Source: Symsagittifera roscoffensis
Taxonomy: Eukaryota; Xenacoelomorpha; Acoela; Convolutidae
NCBI RefSeq assembly: GCF_963678635.1
Contig: NC_087069.1
Span: 52,710,938-52,774,937, forward strand
Reading direction: 5' to 3'
Length of the DNA: 64,000 nt
Below are positions 25,479 through 35,803 of the stretch, one piece after another. The notes beneath the pieces were generated by a model. It was not told the origin of the DNA and ran no database searches. It saw only the letters and a list, made by a program, of their open reading frames with translations. The first letter of the stretch is position 1. The number at the start of each line of letters is the position of its first letter. Both the position numbers and the translations under genes were made by a program.

Positions 25479-26048
25479 AGTGGGTGAACTACTGCAGGGT
25501 AGAAGAAAAACACGAAACCAGCAAGTAAAACAATGAAAGACATCAACAGAACACAAATCAGAAACAAAAGAAAACAAGACTGCTCGTATCAGAGGGAAGG
25601 TCTGAAGGTTCCATTTGCCTTTTAAGGTCTACGGAGCATTAATAACTTGAAAAAAATGTAACGAAATAAAAATAAAAAAATATATAAACTTGAGAACTTT
25701 TTTTTTGTGAAAATCACCCTACCACCCATCATATAAAGTACAAAGTGATAAATTTCGCTTTTAAGAAATCAATTAGTGCAAATAAGCTTCCCTTAACCAA
25801 TTTGGAACAATTCATAAGACTGCCTAAATCTCCGTATATCGTTAATAGCGCGAAATAAATCTCGCGTGAATTGTCTCAAATTAGCCAAAATGGCAATAGT
25901 TAAACCCCCATAACTTCACAAATAGTGATTGCAGTTGAAAAATATTGATATTTTTTCAAATTTAAGCTTAGAACAACAATACGCTTTTGAATGATGTTTA
26001 AAAAGATTCGTCGAAGTCGGCTAGTTAAAAAGGCGAAAATTGTCTGAA

Positions 26049-26158
26049 GAAAAAATCCCAACCCGAGCACAATTTTTTCTGTTAGTTTTGTTACGAATGT
26101 CAGAACAAAAACATACACAACAGTGCCCAACGATGTAATTGAGAAAAACGCAGTGGAA
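26049..26158. repeat. 110-bp direct duplication, copy 2
   Basis: Partner of 24731-24839, differing mainly by one extra base in the T run near 26075 and one substitution. The near-identity against unrelated flanks suggests a recent duplication, or constraint on both copies. Confidence 0.75.
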
Positions 26159-27407
26159 TCAATTCAGCCAATACACGGACAAAAAATTTGACATTTAAAA
26201 CGGATAAAAAAGATCTGATACGCAATCATCAGAGAAAAAAGAAGACGCTTAATACGTTTAGAGAAACAAACCAGCAAGCGAAGATCAACCATACATTTGC
26301 AAAAATCAAAAAAAAGAAGGGGATCCAAGAAAACATCAAGAGAATAGAGTATAGGCAAGTTTCAAAAACAATACGATGACTTTATTTTGATTTTAACAAA
26401 GGAGAAGGGATCCGTTTCTCGAACAACGTCATCAAATCACTGAACAGACACAGATGAAGATAGGCCTGTTGCTGCTCAGATGATCATGATATATCTAGAT
26501 TTTTAAAGATAGTAAACTCTTCTTATCTCAGTTATAAAATTGCGTGGAGAAGACTGCAAGGTAGGACCTGGCATTTTAAATCAGAGAGAAGAGGAGCACC
26601 ATGGAAAAAAAAACGGAGAAAGTCGGCTTGACTAATATCAGAGGGCACTTATGAAAAAGTTTTTTTAAGCACGGCCAATAAACAGGAACGAAACCAAAAC
26701 ATTTGACTTACACTTTTTATTTCAATGCAGAAGAGAAAAGCAGGAAATGGTTATATCCAATTTTTTTTTTCAAAAACTTCAAGACAAAACTTCTTAATTG
26801 AATTTATTTCGATGATAAGCGTGATACTCTTTTATGTTTGGTTGAGAATCACATATAGCGTTTCGTCCTTTTTATATCTCACGAACAGATCAAATCATTA
26901 GCACTCTTTAGGATTTCAACAAGCAAATGAACAAAAAATTTTTTTTCTCGGTTGTGTTGTTCTCTCTGCAAGTATTTCGAATAAATGTGATTTTGCAAAT
27001 CTAAAAAAGTATTAAGTTTAATAAAAAACTTGATACAAGATAAAATAATTGTCTAAGACCATTAAAAGGTTTTCTTAAATGGTTTTGATATAGAGTTGAA
27101 AATGTGATTTGGAAGGAAAAAATTTAGTAAGATGCTTTCAAGTATCAAGAAACTGTTCCAAAGCAGTAACAACATGTTGGATACAATGTCTGAAAAAAAA
27201 GAATTTTCATCTAGGAATTTACTGAACTAGCCATTTTTTTTTGTTTTGCGAATTGTAACAGAGTACCGTTATAAGACCGCCCTCTTCGATAATTCTTTTA
27301 TCCTGTTTCCTTTTGTCTGGCCGACAAAATTTTGACGATATCAATTTACTTCGTGTCTAATCCCTGGATTCCACTGACCTATACAAACCAGAAAAGGCTT
27401 CTATGTC
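26159..27407 (+). other. Intron 2 DNA, nothing recognised
   Basis: AT-rich, with lysine-rich open frames that reflect A-rich composition. No supported feature. Confidence 0.4.
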
Positions 27408-27449
27408 CCCGCACCGAGCGCCCATGGATTCTAATGGATTAAAATGTAT

Positions 27450-27710
27450 TCCCGAGACAAAAAAATCGATTATAATCCATTACGGGTGTAAAATTCAGAC
27501 AACGAAATCGATTATATAGTTATTATAATCGATTATTTTTGAACAAATATAATCCATTATAATCCATTCGAATCGATTGTAATCCATTATTTTTGTCACT
27601 GAAATCGATTATTTTCGCCAAGATAATCCATTATAATAGATTATTTTGAAATGAAAATCCATTCTAATCCATTATAATTGATTATAATTCATTTAATTTT
27701 TAGAACTAAA
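27450..27710. repeat. AATCGATT / AATCCATT array
   Basis: About a dozen or more close matches to 'ataatcgattataatccat' packed in 260 bp. AATCGATT is self-complementary, so the array can pair with itself on either strand. A shorter matching array occurs near the opposite end of the element at 28320-28405. Confidence 0.85.
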
Positions 27711-27849
27711 TTCGATTGTTTTTTTAAAAAAATTTGCAAATTTTGCGAGAAGTTTGCAGAATTTATGCCCTGTCTTTTACTAAATGCCCTGTCTCAACTT
27801 CGTCCCCTCGCCCCCTCAAGCTTTTTACAAACCCCCCTCCTCCCAAACT

Positions 27850-28190
27850 AAAGGGGCAGGGTAAACTGGGGGGAGGGGTGTTAACTGGGGGGTATAAACT
27901 TGGGGGATGGGGAAGTAAACAAGTAAACCGGGAGGGGGGGTTCAATAAATCTGGGGGGAGAGTAAATAAACCGAACGGGGTGGGGTTTAATAAACCGGGG
28001 GAGGGGGGTTAAACTGGTCATCCCCTCGCCCCCTCAAGCTTTCTTACCCAAAAGGGGCAGGTAAACTGGAGGGGGGTGGCATAAATGGCGGTAGGGGTGG
28101 GGGGTTTTTAAACTTGGGGGGGGGGGGTAGTAAACTGGTGAATGGTAGTATACTGGGTACTGGGGGCTTAACTGGCTGGGGGGGATTAAA
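27850..28190. repeat. G-run-rich irregular tandem repeat (G-quadruplex potential)
   Basis: Runs of four to nine G on the plus strand recur every 10-25 bases, usually after 'taaact' or 'taaacc'. The string 'cccctcgccccctcaagctt' occurs twice, near 27804 and 28022, showing an internal duplication of about 218 bp. Several groups of four G-runs lie within 50 bases, the classic pattern for intramolecular G-quadruplexes. Confidence 0.8.
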
Positions 28191-28423
28191 ATGAAGTGTT
28201 AATCTGCGATGAATAAGAAAAAGGTAACATTTTATGAAACATAACACGTAGCAACTACACTAAACAGGGAATGAGATAATTTTGAACAAAACTGTAAATT
28301 TAATGAATAACCGCTCGAAAAAATCCATTATAATCGATTATAATCGATTATTTTGTAATTTTATAGATGCTGACCATATTACGACAATATAATTGATTAT
28401 GATCCATAGGCGCTCGGTGCGGG

Positions 28424-28914
28424 TAATACAGAGTTGTGTTATGTAATGTTTATTCTGAAAAATCTGTCAAAGAAAAAAGTTTCATCAGGAGTCAAACTTT
28501 TCAAATCCGCAAAAAGATCGCGGAATCAAAAAAAAAGTTGCGGAATCTAGGAATCTAGAAACCACAAACAAATTATAACATGAATATCGTAAAATTGAAC
28601 TAACGTGAAGTCCGCAGCTGTACGCAGAATCCGCGAACTGTAAACAAAACCCGCAAATTGTCTGCCGAATCTTAATACATTTTAAAACATTTGCTTACAA
28701 TTTTGCAAATTCCACTTAGGATTCCAATGATCTTCATACAACATATTAAAAGCCCATCGAGTGCAAACTTTTGCCTCGTAACTTGAAAACTTCTCAAAAC
28801 GCTGAATTGAGTGAAACAAGAGAAAGACGTTAAATTTGATGTCCTGGTTAGTGATTTCCGAGAGCCCAAACACCACAAAAGTTCTGCCTTTAATGTTTTC
28901 TTTCTGTATTTTAG
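28424..28914 (+). other. End of intron 2
   Basis: AT-rich intron with several 'ccgcaaa' / 'ccgcgaa' motifs (28500-28670) and the acceptor 'tttctgtattttag' ending at 28914. The open frame that appears to start at 28836 runs through this acceptor. The part before 28915 is intronic if the splicing model is right. Confidence 0.55.
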
Positions 28915-30665
28915 AACGACCATCGACTGCAGCTTCAATTGCATCATCCACTGTTCCTTACATAGAACTCCAGTCTGTCGTTTTCTGCGAGAAACATCCC
29001 GAAGAAACCGTTCGCTATTTTTGCAATATCTGCAAAATAGCGATATGCGAGCTATGTTGGAAGCAGAATCATATGGATTGGAAGAAGCATAACGTAAGTT
29101 TTCTCACTGTGAACTTGGAGCCCCAGAAATTAACCCTGCAGCGACTGACAGAATATAAAGCCGAAATTCAAAAAACAACTCAAGTTCTGGCTTCCAACGA
29201 CTGGAAAACAATAGTTAAACAGATAACAACAGCTGAAAACGAACAAAAGAGCGTTTTAAAGTCAAATTCCGCTAAGCAGCTCGAAGACAAGTCTGCAGCC
29301 GTAAGAAAACAGCTTTTGGATCACAAGCAATCCCTAGAAGCTTTCAAAGCAAAAATAACGGATCAGTTCCGCGAATTAGAACAAAAATATGCCATAATTT
29401 TTGGAGAATTCATTCTGACTAGAGATAACACGGTTTCCTGCTCCAGATCGCAAACTGCGTTTGCAGAAGGCGGTTACTCATCACTTGATGCAGAAAACTT
29501 TGCGAGTGGGGTTGACAGACTTGTTCTGAGTGCAGGAACTTCAAATCAGGAAAGCATTTCTACTAGTTTTGATGAATCACAGGGTGAAGCAGAGAGGATA
29601 AATCAGAAAGAGAAAAAACCTGGAGAGGAGGCAAGGAAGAGAGAGTTGATCGGGGTAAAGAAAATTGCAGATGCAAGCGGAATAGTTATTGACGCTAGCA
29701 GCGTAGTTTATAACTCAGATACGGAGGAGATAATTACCCTTTTTCAACAATCATTCCGTGTGTTTTATCATAACGAGAACAATAATCAGATAGAACTGAA
29801 AAGAGAGATGGAGTGGAAACAAATGCGAAATGATGCAACTTCCGTGTTTGATATTGCCACAGACATCGACAATAATCTTTATGTGTCATTATATAGAACA
29901 AGCGATCGGAAATGGAGTGTTGAGATTGTGAATCAGAATAATCTAAAGATGATAAAAGAACTAGACACAACCCAACTTCTCAATGGAGATTCTTCAGTTG
30001 TTTGGTTCTTGTGTGCATATGAAAAGATCTTAATAGTGGCAGTGTTTGATAGGAGAACAGAGAAGCAGAAGAAATGGTGCAGTATGACAGTCTACTTCGA
30101 TCAAGTCAGACAGTACACAGTACCACTTGATATAAAGACATACGGAAGCGGGGTTTGGAGTAGTAGTAGTCTTCTTGTGAATGATACCACGTTGATACTC
30201 CAGTGTGGCTGGGATTCAAACAAATTAGCAGTGATATCTCTACCATCACATCACCAAGAGGATATAAAAACAAACACATCGTCAAATACAACAACACGAG
30301 AAATACAACCTCATTCTATTAAATATGTGAGGCTCTCTGGTTTGAGTTACATTTTCTCCTTGGTTTGGATACCCTCATCAGAGTTTGGTTCCTCAAATTG
30401 TCTAGACTGGTATCTATTTGCGACGGAACTTTCTAGGAATGCTACTTTCTTCAGAATTGGCTTTGAAAAAGAATTGGACCAGCTGGGAAAAGAAGGAGAG
30501 ACTGAATTGAAGAAAATGGAGGAAATTCCACCTCTGAAAAATACAATGGTTTACTGCAGAATAGACAACTCATCTGTGTTTGCGCTCTCTGAAACTACTG
30601 AAGTCTATAAGGGTAACCCAAGTATTTTGAAACTTGAGTTCGAACCAAGATTCACATTGCCATAA
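28915..30665 (+). CDS. TRIM-like gene exon 3: B-box, coiled coil, C-terminal domain
   Basis: This terminal exon encodes residues 105-687 and ends with TAA at 30663-30665. A B-box type 2 zinc finger is clear: C129-x2-H132, C141-x2-C144, C149-x2-C152, H157, H163. Residues about 173-275 are charged and heptad-like with no proline, as in the coiled coil that dimerises TRIM proteins. A Ser/Glu/Lys-rich linker (about 300-350) leads to a C-terminal region of about 340 residues with alternating hydrophobic strands. I do not recognise SPRY, NHL or filamin motifs; a propeller-like fold is only a guess. With the RING exons upstream the order is RING, B-box, coiled coil, typical of TRIM E3 ubiquitin ligases. 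The frame is intact and unlike the surrounding decayed DNA, so the gene is probably functional. Confidence 0.9.
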
Positions 30666-30982
30666 AGTCCTCAATTTAAAACAATTGCAGTGAATTATTT
30701 CAGACTCTCCATTGCTTATTACATCTTTCAACAGTATTTGTTCTTGTTTTTCAATTCAGCTCTAAACAGTTTTGATAGAAAAATGGTTCCATCAAACTAG
30801 TAGTATAAAGTTCTTATTTTAATTTTGATTCATTAACCAGCAAACGTTAGTAACTGTAAATAATATAAAATAATGATACTTTTTTTGAAGTGCAGGAAGT
30901 ACTGAGAAGGGAAGTTGCAGGCCCAAAACGGCCCACACGCTAGTTCAGTTTTTGCGAGATGCCAAACAAGAATACGTGAGAT

Positions 30983-30988
30983 AATAAA
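30983..30988 (+). terminator. Candidate polyadenylation signal (AATAAA)
   Basis: AATAAA lies 318 bases after the stop codon of the TRIM-like gene. It is the first canonical hexamer I find downstream. In AT-rich DNA the motif is common, so this is weak evidence. Confidence 0.35.
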
Positions 30989-32999
30989 GTTACCTTCACA
31001 TGAAAGACTCAAGCTGATAAACCTGGTTCAATATATGTAAGTTTTCGGCAGTTTAACTTAAAAGTCAAATTTAATTAAATAACAACTTATAATCACGAAA
31101 AAAAAAATGAATTAACCATTTTCCGGCTAAAAAAAAATTGGAAAACTCTCCTCAAATGCAAAAACCTGTAATTTTTTTATTCAACCGGACCTTAATTGGA
31201 CAGAAAATGGATTTTGTTTGTGTTAGAAAGTCCAATTATAGCTCACTGTTGCACCATATGACTTTTTTAACTTAAGCGCATACATCCCCAATGGAGCAAA
31301 AACGGACGGCAAAAACGGAGTTGTACGGCTTGTCGCGTTCCCCGGTGCGGACTATTTTATTTTTTCCTTAATTAGTAGTTTTAATAAAAGCCAAAGCTTA
31401 GTGTCCCTTTGGGCTGCATTCCTCACCAAATTACACTAAATCCTCTGTATTTCAAAGAACGTCACAAGCGAAAGGCCAATTACTGCAACTTCATAGCGGG
31501 TACAAAATTCGGAGCCAGCAACTCCGAATTGCATAGGCGCATTTTGTGCTTACCTTTATTGCATTCGATAGTCGAAGTGCTCCTGAAAAGAGAAAGAAGG
31601 GAAGCCAGTACCAAAAACTTAAAAGAAGTCAACACCTCAAAACCATTCAGATTTGCACCTAACAATAATATAGTGCGAGCTTGCAGTGATTAGTCTACGC
31701 AACAAAAAAAGATTCAAAAAATTCAGGATTAAATTTCCTACTTCAATTGATGCATAGAACACTCTATTGCATTACCCAACAATTCCTTCTCAAGAACCAC
31801 CGCGAGGATTGAACATTTTTTAAAACCTTCTTTTAACAGTTCTGCGGATGCTTGTGCTATTCACGACTAAAAACAAATCAAGAGTTCTTTCTCTGCTCCC
31901 TCGTAGAGTGTGCCCTTGTCTGACCAAATGACTGAAAGAATACCGCCTTGGGTAACGAAATTTTTGAGTCTCATTACACATGAGTTCGTGAACATGGATG
32001 GGAACATCACATTGTATCTAGACCTTGTCGTCATACATGTAAAAAAGAAGTATCATCGCTTCTCAGAAATATTCCTGATTGAGACGTAAAAGGGTCAGAT
32101 GAAATCAACGCTACAATTTGTGAAGGATGGCTGGCGATAACTAAACCACTCTACTGGAAGCTCTGCCATCATACTTGTGACGCGTTTCCTAAAGAACTCC
32201 AAAGGACTTTGTAAAGAGCGGAGCTTCAAGATTCAAAACTCTAATTGGATTACAACGCGATATGGCTCAAATTTTTGACAACTCTTTCGCTGGAAAGGAG
32301 GAAGTATTCCGCCAAAACTGATTTTTTTTGCGGCAGCAATAAACGTTTTTGTTTAGCCGTTTCTGATTCAGATGGTTCGGTTATTTCCTGAGTTTATTGC
32401 CTTAAGTGGTATGCATATAGTACACTATGATCGGGGTGGGTTGTTTTATATGGATGACCATTCGGTATAGATCCTAATGGTTACCATGTTTTATCTGACA
32501 ACCAATGGACACCATGTAAAAACCCTAAAAGTCACCATTTTCTAATTATTCGTCCTCAAGTAAATTTTCGATTTATTATTGAGTTTCCCATCAAACGTTG
32601 TGTTTATAAGTTTGGTGTTGGAATGAATTAGCTCAATTTTCGTTCCATTAACAACTGATATGTTTCACTGCGCTATTTCCTTTTCTGTAAAATTTTCTTA
32701 AAAAATTGATTCAATTTCAATTTACGTACAAATAGTTTCAAAAGTATGCTAGAAACACAATCGTTTAATTGAAATGGTTTTTATCTCCCTTTAACTGGGT
32801 TCTAAAACTGGAAAAAAACACGCCCTTAAATACACACTATACACGGAATAGCGGTAGGTCAAGTCTTAGGTACACCCAATGCTCGTTTTTAAATCACTGA
32901 AAAGTTGAAATGTTTTTTTTTGTCTTCTAATTTTTTCGTTGATTTTTTGCTTGTGGTTCTTCAACTGCTTCATAATCGATAAACGATCCGTTGAAGAAT
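30989..32999. other. Intergenic DNA, nothing recognised
   Basis: Open frames at 31409-31693 (plus) and 31480-31665 (minus) overlap each other and have no motif. No repeat with the rest of the window was noticed. Confidence 0.4.
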
Positions 33000-33413
33000 G
33001 ACGACTCGTAGTCGTCGGAAGAATTGGCCTCCATATCGGCGATATCACCGCTATCTATATCACTGTCCATGATTTCTGCTGCCCGAATCATACCAGGGTC
33101 TGGAGTTTGTCAACTGCTATTCACTTGGTCCATGAGTTGTCGAAGCGAACGATGTGGTTGTGTGTTTTTAACAGCAAAGCTATCCTCAGAGTAGTCATCA
33201 TATCATATCCGGATGGTACCAATCAACGTTTTGATTTTCAGCGAATTCTTCAGACACCCCTTCTGTGAGATCCTCACAATCGCAGGACACTGGGTGTTGA
33301 CCATCTTCAGAAAAAGGAATCCATTTTTCCAAATCGTCATCATCAATAGGATCCGATTCTGCGGCAGCGTTGTTATAGTCGCTATCATCAATGCCAGTCG
33401 CGGTTGGACCCAA
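32937..33413 (-). pseudogene. Acidic coding relic downstream of the polymerase relic
   Basis: On the minus strand 33198-33413 is open and strikingly acidic ('GIDDSDYNN', 'DPIDDDDLEKW'). After frame changes, coding-like sequence continues to about 32937 with 'GMIRAAEIMDSDIDSGDIAD' and 'SSFFNGSFIDYEAVEE', ending in a stop. A further trace, 'FAAFDGKRYIIHEGQQ', lies just upstream at about 33425-33490 in another frame. It shares the strand and orientation of the polymerase relic, so it may have belonged to the same element. The protein is not identified. Confidence 0.4.
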
Positions 33414-33961
33414 GATTATTTTTTATGACCAAGGGAAGAGTCTGTTGACCCTCATGGATGATGTAACGTTTGCCATCAAAAGCTGCGAACGATGTTTTCG
33501 TCGATGTCACAGTTTACCGGTTGTGTGACTCGGATGTGATTCGACTGCTTTCAGTTTTGAATAACGAGCCAGAGTTCAAGGTGTCTCATTTTGCCGATGA
33601 GTCAACATCTTCCGAGCAGCTTTTGATACACACTAGATGATAGTTTTCTGCGGACTTAAAATATAAAAAAATTGATTACTAACCCATTTAACGATGATCG
33701 CTAATGAGTGGTAAAAGTATATGAAACTTTTTTTTCGTGGCTGCTACATCAACTGGAAGACCAGGTGCAACAAAAAGTGGCCTGAAGGTAAAATATGACC
33801 TTAAAACTCAGTGAGCATCAAAAATGTCCAAAAAATCAAAATTGGTCATCAAAAAAACTCTCGTCGACAAAAAGTGAAAGAAAAATTTCCCGCTCAAAAG
33901 TTTTATTAAAATCAGACTAAGAAGTTTTCGCCGACCAAAAAAAAATTCTGCCAAAACAAAT

Positions 33962-35803
33962 TCAAAAACTAACGAATTTTGCCAAAAAGTAAATTAAAAT
34001 ATAAATAAAGGCAGATAAATGATTATCTGTTGATAAAGTGGGTTTGAGGGATCTAAACTCGGTTATTATGTCCCATGGATAATCGGCCTTGAATTTTAAA
34101 ACAACCATTTTGTTTTTTGGATTGTAGAGAGGGTGGTTCTTTGTATAATCTGAAAGGTCATGTTCATTCAAAATGTTTTTTTTTCGGAATTTTGCGGTAT
34201 AAATTTTACTTTTGATTTCGTAAAGGAGACGGTCCGTATCAGAATAGAGAAGTTGAATCAAATGTTGTTTTCACTCTAACATGATGAAATTTGTACATGC
34301 CAAACTTCGCTAATTCGAGAACACTAGCTCCCACAATTGTCGGCTCATCCCAGTAAGTTTTTGTTGGATTCGAAGTGAACGCTGCCAAGTTTTCCCCCAG
34401 AATTTTTGTAGGATTTGAACTCGAATGCACAGTTTTTTAGAATGGTTTCTTGATAATCTCTAACTATGCGAACGAGCATCCGTTTGCGCTTTGACTCGCA
34501 TGTTTTCCTATAAGCACACTTGTTTAAAAGTTTGTGAAAATGTTCCTCAATTTGTTTCTAGCTTCTTGGCGTTTAGTCGTATTTAGAGTGATATTTGGTT
34601 GCAACCATACTCCTTGTTCAAACTTCAGCACACGGAGCCTTTTGAAATTTTTTTATCCCAATCGAACCTACAATTGCAAACATTTGTGATGAATTATGTA
34701 GTTTGACTTGTCACACAAGTTCTGCAGTAACTTCTTGGTCTTACTAATTGAATGTCTTGCAGTTTCCTGATTTCTCATGCGAACGAGCATCCGTTTGCGC
34801 TTTGACTCGCTGGTTTTCGTATAAGCACAGTTGCTTAAAAGTTTGTAAAAATCCTCCTCAAATTTTTTTCTAGCTTCTTGGCGTTTAGTCGTATTTAGGG
34901 TAATATATGGTTCCAATCATGCTCCTTGTTCAAACTTCAGCACACGGTGCCTTTTTAAATTTTTAATCCCAATCTAACCTACAATTGCAAAATTTTGCAA
35001 TGAATTATATAATTTGACTTGTCACAGAAGTTCTGCAGTAACTTCTTGTTCTTACTAATTGAATGTCTTGCAGTTCCTTGATTTCTCATGCAAACGAGCA
35101 TCCGTTTGCGCTTTGACTCGCATGTTTTCCCATGAACACAGTTGTTTAAAAATTTGTAAAAATCCTCCTCAAATTTGTTTCTAGCTTCTTGGCGTTTAGT
35201 CGTATATAAAGTAATGATAGTTCCAACCCTTGTACTTGTTTAGACTTCAGCACACGGTGCTTTTTTTCTTTTTAAATCCCAATCTAACCTACAAATGCAA
35301 AAATTTGTGATGAATTATTTAGTTTGACTTGTCATACAATTTCTGCAGTAAATTATTGGTCTTACTAATTGAACGTCTTGCAGTTTCTTGATTTTTCATC
35401 TGCCCCTGCGAATTTGTTTGGTATGGTTTCAACCAACCTTGGGGTTCTGTTTCTTTGGTAAGAGCTAAAGCGTTATCCTGATGTCTGATATGTAGTTCTT
35501 CTGGATTTCGAGATCAACTTCTATTATAAATCCAATCAGAGAGTCTTCAGAAGTTTTAAGGAATTGTTTCATTTTTACTTCGTCTTCTATATGCTCTATT
35601 TACTCAAGGTTACGCACAGGTACATTTTGCATAACGCTGCCATAGAGGTCATTCGCGTCAATCATAAACCCATAGGTGCTAGGTTGATCTGGGTTGAAGT
35701 CGGGGCTTTCTATGATGTTTGCATTGAAAGAGAGACTATAGAACACAGTTGCAGTGCCACCTGGCATCTTATTTTCGACCATTTCGAGGCGCCTGCGGTC
35801 TGA
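33962..35803 (-). pseudogene. Protein-primed family B DNA polymerase relic (Polinton/Maverick-like)
   Basis: Read right to left, the family's motifs appear in the correct order. At 35600-35782 'MIDANDLYGSVMQNVP' matches the DxxxLYG (motif A) region of protein-primed polymerases of self-synthesising transposons. At 34668-34916 'EPYITLNTTKRQEA' precedes 'FYKLLSNCAYTKT', the K-x3-N-S-x-Y-G-K-T (motif B) region, here with the glycine lost. At 34239-34430 comes 'FGMYKFHHVRVK', and at 33962-34261 'LLYSDTDRLLYEI' keeps the DTD catalytic motif C. The frame is broken many times and the palm region is triplicated (see 34469-35401), so it cannot encode an enzyme. The upstream exonuclease part was not found; from about 35945 the DNA belongs to another repeat. 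No integrase or capsid gene of a full Polinton was recognised. Confidence 0.8.
34469..35401 (-). repeat. Triplicated 311-bp segment of the polymerase relic
   Basis: The string 'aacgagcatccgtttgcgct' occurs at 34471, 34782 and 35093, exactly 311 bp apart each time, and the whole 311 bp between is repeated with moderate divergence. Each unit carries the motif B (N-x-x-Y/H-G-K-T) coding region. The motif's glycine codon survives only in the unit at 35091-35401 and is changed to Arg or Thr in the others. As 311 is not a multiple of three, the triplication itself shifts the frame. Confidence 0.9.

Larger units (their letters stand above)
27408..28423. mobile_element. Non-autonomous DNA element of 1.0 kb with terminal inverted repeats
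   Basis: The left end reads 'cccgcaccgagcgcc' from 27408; the right end, ending at 28423, is its exact reverse complement. Beyond these 15 bases the arms continue with one mismatch and then 'atggat', and weaker pairing after that. Inside both ends lie AT-rich arrays of AATCGATT / AATCCATT motifs (about 27450-27710 on the left, 28320-28405 on the right), like subterminal transposase-binding repeats. The centre holds G-rich runs. No transposase ORF is present. I cannot see a target-site duplication at the exact edges ('tatgtc' left, 'taatac' right), so the superfamily is unassigned. A MITE-like element is the best reading. Confidence 0.65.
11815..28914 (+). other. Intron 2 of TRIM-like gene, 17.1 kb and repeat-laden
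   Basis: The intron begins GTAGGC at 11815 and ends TATTTTAG at 28914; phase 1 is preserved so that the split glutamate codon (residue 105) reads correctly. It is about 77 times longer than intron 1. About 60 per cent of it is the 29-bp minisatellite, and it also holds the microsatellite, a 110-bp duplication and the inverted-repeat element listed separately. I found no convincing additional exon inside it, although a small alternatively used exon cannot be excluded by eye. If the RING exons and the B-box exon instead belonged to two separate genes, this would be intergenic. The matching phase and domain order argue against that. Confidence 0.65.

Noticed and set aside
25244-25577. Minus-strand His/Thr-rich open frames
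   Set aside because: They are translations of the TG/GA microsatellite.
26188-26379. Lysine-rich 63-codon open frame
   Set aside because: Composition follows A-rich DNA; overlaps a minus-strand frame of similar length; nothing conserved.
28836-28914. In-frame extension of the B-box exon to an ATG at 28836
   Set aside because: The region contains a strong acceptor TTTTAG at 28914 whose phase fits exon 2 exactly, and the peptide before it is not domain-like; splicing explains it better. An alternative start in a shorter transcript remains possible.
31409-31693. 94-codon open frame downstream of the TRIM-like gene
   Set aside because: Overlapping minus-strand frame, no start context or motif, no exon signals.
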